A DNA stretch of 64,000 nt, from positions 23,535-87,534 of the forward strand of contig MU832095.1 of NCBI GenBank assembly GCA_029204225.1, read 5' to 3'. The notes below the pieces were generated by a model. That model was not told the DNA's origin, ran no database searches, and saw nothing but the letters and a program-made list of their open reading frames with translations. Shown here one piece after another: positions 46,986 to 56,544 of this stretch (the first letter of the stretch is position 1; each line of letters begins with the position of its first letter). Origin of the DNA: Diphasiastrum complanatum. Taxonomy: Eukaryota > Streptophyta > Lycopodiopsida > Lycopodiales > Lycopodiaceae. The translations under genes and the position numbers were made by a program.

Positions 46986-49894
46986 ATGACAAAGCTTTAT
47001 CATCTTCATGTGGATCTGTCACCAGAATATGCTCCGCTCAGGACGAGAATTTCAAAGCAACCCAAATTGTCAACTTCTGATATGGTCCGATACAGGGAGG
47101 AAAAGCTAAAACATGTAGATTTATGGTCATCAGGAACATTGTATCCTATTGATCCATGTTCATTGCAACATCCAGATTTTCATTCGGTGAGTCAATTGAT
47201 AATCTATATGTGTCATGGTAAAAATGGCCTTTTGGGTTATTGTGAGAATTTGATGCTCTATGGGAATGCACATTCAATGCAAAGAATACATTATTTGGAA
47301 GAGGAATCAAGGAAAATATCAAAGGAGTGCGAAGAAAAATCTACAAAGATGAAAACTTGTCTGAATGAAAATGAGATGCTCAAGGAGGAGATCCAAAGGT
47401 TGAAATCTTCTTTGCATCATTATACAACTAGTAATGATGAGAAAAAATTGCATTTCAATCCATGCGTATCTCGTATTTGTCTCTTGTTAAAGATATGGAT
47501 GTGCTCAACAGAAAGGTCCAAACAAACAAGAGTAAAAGACTGGTAAACAAGGATATATGTGATCTATCATCCAGAGGCGGTCATAGAAAAAGACGAATCC
47601 ATGCATTCAAGTAAGTTATAGCTTATTTGGTATTGAATATTGTTTGAACTTTTTGATTCATTCATAATCAATAATTTTGTTATTTGATAGTGTTATTCTT
47701 AAGTAGTAAAAATCAACAATGAACCTAGTTTATCAAAATATGTAATCATCATCAATAAGCTTTTGAAGACTCAAGACAACCACATCAGCATAGCGCAGCT
47801 TTATTATCGAGCATCCCTTATTCATTTCAACTTTCTGTTGATTTGCTTATTATATACTGTTGTGAATACTATGAGTGTCCTAATTTCTACTGACATTTTC
47901 ATGAACATTATGTTTGCAATGCAGATCAGCATTGGTTGTTGAAGACCATTTGGCCGATGAGATTTCAAATGGAAACTCACTAGGCTCTATCTTGACTTCT
48001 AAATCTATGAAATCAATGTTAAATAATAACAAAATGAAAAAGATTAAGGCTTCAGTTACTGATAGCATTATGGATGAAGTTGGAAAAATATTAGACACTA
48101 CATTGCTTCAGGGGGCATGTGACTTTTCTAGCATTAGTAGGGAAGCATATGCAACAATGTTTAAGATGATAAAGGAGGCATTTGCACAGGTAAATATTAA
48201 AAAGTTTCCAATCCCACGACCATTTTATCTTTTAAAAAAAAGAGACATGCTAAACCATGGTATGCAGACAATAGTTGGTAATCCATCTCATACTAATGAA
48301 GTGTATTGCTCTAAAGGAGAAAGTCTAGCTTATAACAATTCCAACAAGTTATTTATTGACATTAATCAGTTATTAACATTTATCATAAATTTTTACGGTA
48401 TTTCAAATGAGAATGTCAATAACAAGTTGATAGTTGTTCTCAAGTTAGATGAGTCTGAAATTATAAAAGGACAAAAAATGGAAAGAGTCAGTCTCACGAT
48501 CATGAATGGAGCACTTTCAAATTCAGAAGACTCAGAAGGCCTCAATTTCAGTGTTCAATCAGAAAATGATATTTGGTGGTTGGTAGCATTTCAGGTATAG
48601 AGTTCTTTTGCATAATAAATAGGGATAATCATTTGAATATGGATTTCATATCTAAAATCTTCTCTGTGTTAATATTATGAGGCTAATCACGTTTTTGTAT
48701 TCTCTTATAGGTGCTGAAAGAAGACCATGACATTCTCTCATGGATATTTAATAGAACATCATATCTTGCCACTATAAAAAATCACATGGAGGGAGTTCCA
48801 CTCAATATTCCTGAAATTGGCAATTTCAACATTGAATGGCATTTAGCAGGAGATCTGAAGACATTAAAATATATGTTCAATGTATCTCATGGAGCTAACT
48901 CTAAATACCCTTGTTTGTACTACATGAAAACAACAAAAGATATGACAAGGAGTACATGAATATCAAGAGATCAAGAAGATCCTAATTGAAAACATGTACT
49001 ACCGATTCCTCTACGAAATGTTCATATCTGTACATTGCATGCGGAGGTGCGTATTATAGAAAAAATAATATATCTTCACATCTTATTTGCATGGAATTCC
49101 GAGCCAGAGGCCTCTGCGAAGGAAGCTATTTCCATATTAGAGGATGTGTTGTCCAAAGCAGGCTTACATAAAGGCCACATTAAAATAAAAAAAAGATGAC
49201 AAGCTATCAGATAAAACAGGAAATATTCCATGCAATCCGAGCATTGGAAGATCTAAAGCTCAAAGATTTTTATCAAATTATTCTCGCAAACAATCTAAGG
49301 TTCAATACATGGTTTGGAAAGAAATTATTGCAACAACTCAAGATTTCGAAGAAGAAGGTTCTACTCGTATACACAAAGTAGAAGTTTGGAAAAAGTTAGA
49401 CAACATGGCAAAATACTTGAGAAAAGATAAATTTTCAAATACTGATGTACAAATGATACAGAAAACAACCAATGAATTTGTGGATGCAGTTCAAATGGCA
49501 TGGGGTGTTGATCATATAACACATTATATGGTAAGATTTTGATTTTACACTATGATAGACAAATATGTGCAATTAAATTAGATACTTTTGATACTGATTT
49601 AGATTATATTTTTATGACATGCAGCACATATTACGACATCATTCGACATTCTTTGCAAGAAACAGTGGAAGTCTTAGCATATGGTCATCGCAAGGAATGG
49701 AAAAATCTCATTGGCAAGCAAGAGCGGCATTTCATAAAAGTACACAACATGGCAGAACTAGCACAAAAAACAGCTATATACTGCAACTTTTCGAATGGTT
49801 TTATAGAAGAATCCAAATTCGTCATGATACAAAATCGATGGATTATAAAAAATTTCAAAAAGCATGCAAATTTATACAAGCCAGTAGGCTATAG
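46986..49894 (+). pseudogene. RAG1/Transib-like DDE transposase, intron-containing, lightly decayed
   Basis: Cut-and-paste transposase on several exons. The N-terminal part (46986-47608) has a coiled coil (RIHYLEEESRKISKECEEKS) and a basic stretch (HRKRRIHAFK) before a GTAAGT donor. Exon 47926-48597 (acceptor ATGCAG, donor GTATAG) carries the first putative catalytic Asp at 48448 (VVLKLDESE). Exon 48711 onward has WHLAGDLKTLKYMF, with the second Asp at 48852. Twenty residues later comes PCLYY, where CxxC is expected and the second Cys is Tyr. After a 94-bp intron (49531-49624) the last exon gives MHILRHHSTFF and then SSQGMEKSHW. HxxxxH and a Glu 20 residues further match RAG1 zinc ligands and catalytic Glu as I recall them. 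Two TGA codons (48957, about 48987) and an A-run frameshift near 49190 disable it. Confidence 0.75.
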
Positions 49895-49954
49895 ACACAC
49901 AATAAAATTTTGTATATTAAATAGAAATATTTACAAAGTATAATTCAGCAGTAT

Positions 49955-51472
49955 CTAATTTGCTTCCGATATTTTTTCCAATGAAAGTTGCAACTTAGAA
50001 TCATGCAACAATTTTGTTCTTTCGTATGGATCCAATAGCTCATAGTTTGCATGCTTACTCAAATCAACGTAAGCAGCATATACTGCAAAATGAGATGATC
50101 TGAACATGGAATTCACTAGTCCATATCCTAAAATTTTAACCGCAATAGTTTTTTTTACAGAAATTATTGTATGCACCTTATTGAAACTATGTCCTCCAAG
50201 AAAATGAGACAATGCCTTGATTGCCATAATCATAGTTTCACCATGTTGATGAAACTTAGAATGGGCAACACTTATCTCATTATTTTTGAAGGACTTCAGA
50301 TAGTGTCCCAGTGCATGATCTCTTGAAAATTCTCCAATAGAAGATCTCTACCCTCCTCGACGAATTGTGAAATCATCAAGAAAAATTGTTTCCTGAAATG
50401 ATAAAAAACAAAGTAAGCTCCAATATATAAACTGACATAACCAATCTATTAGTACTTGATAAGATACAAAAACTTACGCATTCGGCTCTTGTCTTCACTA
50501 ATTACTGCCTCTCCATCAATATTATGTCCACCTTTCGATGTCAATATTGTTGGTGAATAGACAGTTGGCTGTGGAAAACCAAGTTGACTTTGGATTCTAA
50601 GAAACTCCTCCTCAGAAGGTAGATCATCTTCTTTGTTGCGCATTTCCTCCACAGCCATTTTCAAGCAATCTTTCCCTGAATAAAATTTATCATTAGGTAC
50701 ATCGTCAACACCAGGGATAAGATCATCAGCATCAAAATCAATTAGATCCGAAAATTCATCTAGTTATTTGTTCAAAATGCAAAGAGTCTCAGCATCAGTG
50801 AAGTCAAAAAGATTCGATATATCCGATATTGTCAAAAAGAAAGTATTATCTATATTATAAGTAGGCAAAGTGGTCAAAGATTTATCAAAAGGAGAAAGGG
50901 TAGTGGGGGTTCTAGGGTGTATAAACGTAGACCTATTTCGAGTAGGATCAAAATCATAACAATCATCTAAACTAACACTCATATCAATAAAAAAAGTATC
51001 TATATCTACAATCTTTGACTTTTCAGACTTTGTACCACTAGAAGAAGCTGATTCAGAAGTAGAGGGTACAGCTTCCGAATCGTCAAAAATATTTAACAAA
51101 AGAAAAAAAACAAAAATAGACTGAAAATCAACAAATCTACATTTCTTATTGTGAATTGGGCAGTCATCTACAGACTTGAAATCATTATATAACTTGGTAA
51201 ACATTTTGTCAAGCTTAGCTTTATAGATATGCTTGTCGAGTGCCACCAGGTCCTGATAATGAATCATGTCCTTATTCTGAGATCTGAATAAGGGAATACT
51301 GAGCAGGGACTTATATCTGAGATATATCTCAGAAAATGCCTCCACACCAGGGCCCTTAGTTATAGAAGGTAGAATAAAAAGAAAAGGAGAAAAAGGAGAT
51401 TTGAAATACTCCAACCTATCAGTAATACCAAATTCATAAAAAAAAAAGCAAAATAGATTCAAAATTAGACAT
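49955..51472 (-). pseudogene. Unrecognised transposon gene 2, two exons
   Basis: Minus strand, roughly 470 residues. The start is uncertain: an ATG at 51472 leads into a T-run near 51430 that may have slipped frame. The first exon reads EFGITDRLEYFKSPFSPF, then KDMIHYQDLVALDKHIYKAK. A Ser- and Asp-rich stretch follows (SEAVPSTSESASSSGTKSEK), ending at an acidic helix (KEDDLPSEEEFLRIQSQLGF). One TAA lies in frame near 50753. A GTAAGT donor near 50474 joins a second exon at about 50395 (ETIFLDDFTIRRGG, one TAG, then SSIGEFSRDHALGHYLKSF). It ends SKLQLSLEKISEAN at 49955, 60 bases from the transposase stop. No domain recognised. It could be an accessory factor for transposition or regulation. Confidence 0.5.
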
Positions 51473-51777
51473 ATTAAACAAAAACAACAGAACTAATATT
51501 TTAAATATCGCTCTCAGGCCCAAAACCCAGACCAAACAAGCAAGTCAAGGCAACGTGCGCTCGAGATAGATATTTCAAGTTGTTGGATCCAAACGTAGGA
51601 ACAAAGAGCAAAAAAGGAAAGAGATGTGAAGCGCGCTTGAATGCGATATCGGACGATGCAGTATCGGATCCAGGTGCAAAATAGTCAACGAAGGGTAATG
51701 AGAGCAAGCGGTGCGCTTGAAATCGATATTCGACAAAGCAGTCGTAAATTTGCGTGAAAATCCGAGCCGAAGAAGAC

Positions 51778-51786
51778 CTATTTATA
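51778..51786 (-). promoter_or_regulatory. TATA box of gene 2
   Basis: Reads TATAAATAG on the minus strand. It lies about 300 bases upstream of the first possible start codon of gene 2, implying a leader that carries the repeated GCGC motif. Confidence 0.6.
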
Positions 51787-51822
51787 AAAAAAATTTGCAC
51801 ATGTGGATTCGTGGCGTTGGGA

Positions 51823-52033
51823 CACGTGGCGACTTGTGAATGGTCATAGTAAATGTGTCATATCTAAAATGATTGATCTGACATTTGTCACGTGCGAGCA
51901 TGACACACGTCGAGAGCGCATTTGCGCATGTGTCTCAGCCCACGTGCCCTAATAATAGGGTCATCATTATTAGTACGGACTGTCCACGTGGGCTAATCTA
52001 TCGACACGTGTCGTTGCCGTCTTTTCACACGTG
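51823..52033. promoter_or_regulatory. Bidirectional promoter with six CACGTG boxes
   Basis: Perfect CACGTG palindromes occur at 51823, 51889, 51941, 51985, 52005 and 52028, all between the two outward-facing TATA boxes. CACGTG is the G-box bound by plant bZIP and bHLH factors in light, abscisic acid and stress responses. Six in 211 bp is far above chance for AT-rich sequence. Confidence 0.75.
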
Positions 52034-52044
52034 TAGGAATTTTG

Positions 52045-52053
52045 TATATATAA
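52045..52053 (+). promoter_or_regulatory. TATA box of the H3-Ulp1 gene
   Basis: TATATATAA on the plus strand, just after the last G-box. It implies transcription from about 52080 and a leader of roughly 280 bases before the ATG at 52365. Confidence 0.6.
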
Positions 52054-52364
52054 GTCCTCAAAAATTTCATTTTTTTTTGCAAAATTTTTGTTTTTAGCTC
52101 CCAATATCGCTCTCAAGCGCGCTCTTTTACCGTTTTAGCTTCTGCCCTCTCACAGTGCGCTCGAGTCCGATACCGCTGGTATTCTAATATCGCTTTTGAG
52201 CGCGCATTTCGTTTCATAAAATAATCTTTGTAGATCTTGCGCTCAAAACCGATATTCAGTTCTGGTATCGATTTCTAGCGCCCTTTCATCGCAAATTTTT
52301 TTTGTTTTCATCCATTTTTCTTTTGTTCAATTTTTTTTTTGTTTATTTTCTTCCTCTGAGTATG

Positions 52365-54454
52365 ATGGCTAGGACCAAATCCACTGCCCGTGCCATAACC
52401 ACTGTACAACCATCCCATTCACGTGTTCCCCCTAGTACTGGCCGTAGGCGTGGCAGGAAGCAGGTCTGGCTGAGGGAGATAAAAAAACTCCATAGATCAA
52501 TTGAATTGTTGATCCCTAGAGCTCCTTTTGGCCGATCTGTACGGAATGTCACTCTGTCACTTGGGCTTGATATTCGTTTTGTCATGACAGCCATGCAGGC
52601 CTTGCAGGGTGCTGCAGAAGATTTTCTGTCCCAGTTTTTTGAGGATTTGTGTCTTTTGACAGTGCATGGTAAGCGTGTCACCATCATGCCAAAGGATTTC
52701 ATCATTCTCAAAAGGCTTCAGGACAGATTTTCTGGTCTGCATGTTGATAATGCCAGCACCTCCAGAGACCTGCCTCTGGATAGAACCGATTTGCCTACTA
52801 CCTCTAGGAGGAAGAGAAAGCAGCCTGTCCCCAAGAAGTCTGGATCTCAAAGGCCAGCTGCTTCCCTTCCCTCTAGAGTTATCCCGGCCAAGAGACCCCA
52901 TGTCTTCCTGAGCTCTGAGTCAGATTCTGGAGACTCTGCCTCAGATCGAGAATCTTCACCCCTTCCTCCATCTGTTATTCGTCCAGCTCCTCAGCAGGTT
53001 TCATCACCAAAAGTGTTGATTACCCAAGAGGAGCTAGAGAAAATATCAGAGAATATTGTTTCCACTTCTGTTTCTACTCCTGTACATAATCTTTTTGTGA
53101 GAATTTCATACGATCCAGCCCAGGTTTTTTTTAATTTTGACCATTATAATCAATACGAGGCCTACCTAGCTAACAAAATTGATCTTCTCGGCAACTTTTT
53201 TTATTTTTTTCTTCTAGATACACGTACAAGCTTTAGATTTGGTCCCAAATTTTGTGCTGAGCTAAAAGATAAGACCTCAGAAATTTCAGATGCAATAGTA
53301 GAGGCCGAAGTTTCTTTTTTGCAAAATAGTATTAGTTTCGATTCCCATGGTACAGTTTCTGTAGTTAGTCCATTTTTTATGGGAGCGGTAAAGGCGAAAG
53401 AAGCCAATTTTGAGAAGACTGTCTATTTTATCGAGTGCAGTCCTATGGCGAAATTCTATTTGATTCCATATGAAAATAAGTAAGAATTGCTCTTTTGTTT
53501 TTGTTGCTTTAATCTGGATTGTTGCATGGCTCATTGCTTTAATTAGAACGGAAATTTTTCATAAATATGAATTTATCGATATTTGTATCTTGGTTGTTGC
53601 AGTCGGCATTGGAGCCTAAAGATTCTTTTTGTAAAGATAAATAAGGAGGGAGTATCAAATTTTCTATGTGTAAAATTAAACTCTGCTGCAAATACACATA
53701 GAGAATTTGATTCTCTACTTCATGATGTCGTTCGAAAAATACCGACAACGGCAACTTCAATTGGAAATATAACCATTAAATCTCTCAAGGTATATTCAAT
53801 TTATCTCTGATATGCATGTATTCCTTTTTTACTTCAAATGTATCGTCATAGCATAAATAAAATTTCTATCATAATATTACTAATTTTCGTTCTATATATG
53901 CAGTGTGTACAGCAAAATGACGCTTTTAGTTGTGCATGATTTGTCCTGTACAATACAAAGTTATTTTTTGAGTGGTATAATTTACAAACAGATGTAGATA
54001 TTGAAAAGGTAATATTCTATTCATTTGTAATTCATTTCATTCTATTTCATATTTTATTACTATCATTGTTTGTAATTTGTTGATTCTCTTGTTTTGTGAT
54101 GATAGTTTACTCTTGAGCCGTATACTCCTGATGATGTATATAGATTTCAGCAAGAGTTGATCAAAACCTCACGGTGTAATTGTTGCACCTGCAATCGGGG
54201 GCCCTCAAAAGAAAGCTGCTCCTGCCTTAACAACCTTTCAGGTTGTTCAGGATGCAGATCTTATTTTATATGATCAAAAAGAAATAAAAGTCCTTCTTAA
54301 TACAGAGGAAGGCAATTTTGTAACAGATATTCCTCTTGTCTTAAAAGACATTGAGGCCCTTCCCGAAACAGAGGAGGACGAGATTATAGAAGGAGCTGCT
54401 GTCTTATCAGTTCCTAATACTGATATAGAAAATATAAAAAAATTGATTGAATAG
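52365..54454 (+). pseudogene. Histone H3-like domain fused to Ulp1/SENP-type protease, four exons
   Basis: Exons 52365-53479, 53603-53789, 53904-54008 and 54106-54454 have GT-AG borders and join in frame (about 585 residues). Residues 1-120 are histone H3-like: ARTKSTARAI tail, LREIKKLHRSIELLI for the alpha-N helix and start of alpha-1, ALQGAAEDFLSQFFED for alpha-2, HGKRVTIMPKDF for the loop 2-alpha-3 junction. The tail is about 13 residues shorter than canonical; loop 1 has canonical length, unlike CENH3. A basic, then Ser/Asp-rich linker follows (SSESDSGDSASDRESS). The protease runs from about residue 330: IPYENNRHWSLKILF (catalytic His), KLNS where YYDS is usual, then CVQQNDAFSCA (oxyanion Gln, nucleophile Cys). 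A TGA directly after SCA stands where this family has Trp, and exon 4 shifts frame near 54165. The C-terminus is acidic (LPETEEDEIIEGAA). Confidence 0.82.
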
Positions 54455-54913
54455 AGATCTATTTGTAAATAGAGAGACATAAAAAAAAAGATACAATCAT
54501 TTTACTTGTAAATAACCCGTTTATGAGTTTTTTCATTGATATCACAATAGATTCTTACAATCAGCTTGTGTCCATAGTCTAATATTGGAATGCAATTTTC
54601 CTATAATGATAAAAAGACATGATGATTGGCATGTATTTGCTGATAGTGAATCTCAATGTTTTTCCATAAGTCAGATTGTTTCTCCAATATCTCTGCATTT
54701 GATCTTGAGCTCATGTCTTTTACGTATTTACATAAAACTAATACAAAGTTAGTTAGAATTAGTACAGAGTTTGTATTAGAAAGTTTTGATTGAAACTATT
54801 CATAAAAGATCGAGTGTTTACAGTTATTTATGAGTTTACCATTGACAATGAATCTGAAGTCTGAAAGTACATCATCTTGTAGGAGCAATAGTTTCCGTCG
54901 GATGTAGTTTAGA

Positions 54914-56018
54914 TTTCAGTTTTCTTCCACCTCAACACATGTCAAAATGGCATCATTGTATATAATTTCAATATTTTTTTGTTTTAAATATCCACTGACT
55001 TCCAAGTCTTGATCGAGTGGCACCCATTTGCCTTTATTATTTTTCCATCTTTGATAATGGAAGCATAAGCTCAACATTTGTTTTTCAATTTGATATCGGA
55101 AGCACATGGAAGACATTTTAATTCTGCATTCTATTTCTCCATCTTATCTTTTGTCCCAGCTTTCATCCATAAGTTCAGATAATAAACTATCTGATAAATT
55201 TTTGCATACAAACATCGTTGGAGTTTTGTGTACATTGACATTTGAAAAAAAATCCACAAATATATTCAAGGAAATAAACCAACTCAATCTAATTTTTTTT
55301 AATCTCGTGCTCATTTTTTATGAATTTTTTACATCATTATATATCTTGCAACGAGATGATTCTGAAACTGTAGCATCTGGTGCAATCCATTCATCACTTT
55401 CAAAACTAGGTAATGGAATTGATACTATTTGTCCATAATTTTCTTTTGTATCAGAAATGTACATTGATTCATAAAAAAAGATTCCACTATCAGCTAGATC
55501 TTTTGCAGTTCTACCTCAATATTGCAATTGTCCAATATCAGTGTGAATAACATCTAAAACACCTGCCAAAGATCCACTCGGCTCCCATTCATTTATGTTG
55601 GATGGATATAAATCTGCAAGAGAAAAATGATCAGATTGGCAAGTTTACTATTAGATATTTATGAATGACAAAAATCAAAGTATCAAAAATATCAATACTC
55701 ATAGTTGTTTTTTTTGTGATCCTGACGGTTGAATCCTTGCGCATTTATCTCTGAATGCATATATACATGTTGGACTAGAATTTCAGAAATAGATTTTTCT
55801 CCTGATGATGTTCTGGAATCCAAAATTTTGGCCTTCTAATAAGATCGAAATGATAGTTTTGACCTTTTCCTTTTTCGAAATGCTCCTCTTGATGATGGAT
55901 GCATCAAAACCCAAGAGTTTTTTGAATATTTTCTTGGAACCCATAATCTATTATCATCTGTCTTGTTGAATAGAAGCACATAGTCAATTGAGGAGCATGG
56001 CTTCTTTGATGGCGCCAT
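54914..56018 (-). pseudogene. Unrecognised transposon gene 4, decayed
   Basis: Minus strand. It opens at an ATG at 56018 with MAPSKKPCSSIDYVLLFNKT and continues VPRKYSKNSWVLMHPSSRGA with a basic run (FRKRKRSKL). One TAG near 55838 interrupts, then KAKILDSRTSSGEKSISEIL. A likely intron ends at a TTGCAG acceptor near 55617, after which the frame reads LYPSNINEWEPSGSLAGVLD, one TGA, then DLADSGIFFYESMYISDTK and DEWIAPDATVSESSRCKIY. The end near 54916 reads VSGYLKQKNIEIIYNDAILT, then a stop. At least four stops or shifts are present. I do not recognise a domain. Confidence 0.45.
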
Positions 56019-56500
56019 TCGTAATTTGCATACAAAAATCTGAAACAATGAACTATGAATCTGAAAATTTGCATAGACAAAAAGCCACGAATCTGAGAAA
56101 AAGTGTTGTCGAAAGTTTGAAACACTAATCTATTTGGTGCCACAAATTAACTCTAGTTATCCCCGTTAACCATGGTTTGACAATGCATATACATTTATGA
56201 TATATTGATTTTCTCATCTCAACCATCTGTCATATTCATTTTCAATATTTTTGGGTCTCTTCGGGCAGTGATGAGCTGGAAGGGCAGACCTCATCAACCA
56301 ATAGCATTTTCACATGCTGCCCGATGAAACAACAATATATTTAAAATGTTTTTATTTTATTGATATTTGAAAAATTCTACGTTGCGTAGAACCCCGAAGC
56401 TAAGGTTTCAATTGGTCCACATGGCAACGAAAATAAGAAAAATAAATAAAAAAACATCTTTTTCAAAGGCCCTCGTCGGGCTCTAAGTTTCTCTAATGAT
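56019..56500. other. Non-coding; small hairpin CGGGCAG...CTGCCCG
   Basis: 56263-56326 carries nested inverted repeats, CGGGCAG with CTGCCCG and TGATGAG with CTCATCA. The right end of the multigene transposon may be in this interval but no matching left end was found. Confidence 0.4.
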
Positions 56501-56544
56501 CACAACACCTCATTAAGATTCTGTAAGGTGTGTGGTGAAGTTCA

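Larger units (their letters stand above)
51555..52283. repeat. About eight copies of a 21-bp AATATCG...AAGCGCGC motif in two divergent leaders
   Basis: The clearest copies on the plus strand are at 52103-52123 (AATATCGCTCTCAAGCGCGCT), 52186-52206 and a shortened one at 52264-52283. An opposite-strand copy is at 52237-52257 and a partial at 52155-52177. In the gene 2 leader the motif is on the minus strand at 51731-51711, 51650-51630 and, partial, 51576-51555. So most copies are in the sense orientation of the transcript that carries them. Confidence 0.7.
46986..56018. mobile_element. Candidate multigene DNA transposon (transposase, H3-Ulp1, two unknown genes)
   Basis: Four spliced, lightly decayed genes of similar base composition and damage lie together without intervening retroelements: DDE transposase (+), unknown gene 2 (-), H3-like/Ulp1 (+) and unknown gene 4 (-). 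The transposase and the protease are both typical transposon cargo. Genes 2 and 3 share one promoter region. Each gene has about one to three stops or frameshifts, which suggests one joint period of decay. The unit ends are not identified, so the limits given are only those of the coding parts. Confidence 0.6.

Noticed and set aside
51501-51800. A 99-codon minus-strand frame upstream of gene 2
   Set aside because: It coincides with the repeat-bearing leader just downstream of the gene 2 TATA box and shows no domain; more likely 5' untranslated sequence.
52302-52364. An upstream extension of the H3-like frame (MFSSIFLLFN...) as a signal peptide
   Set aside because: The in-frame extension is a T-rich leader; the ATG at 52365 gives the H3-type start MARTK exactly, and the upstream residues match nothing in histones.
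52365-52724. A centromeric CENH3 gene
   Set aside because: Loop 1 has canonical H3 length, the tail starts ARTK and the protein continues into a protease; CENH3 usually has a longer loop 1 and ends after the histone fold.
56263-56326. A transcription terminator or structural RNA
   Set aside because: The hairpin stems are only 7 bp with a long loop; no promoter or family match supports an RNA gene.
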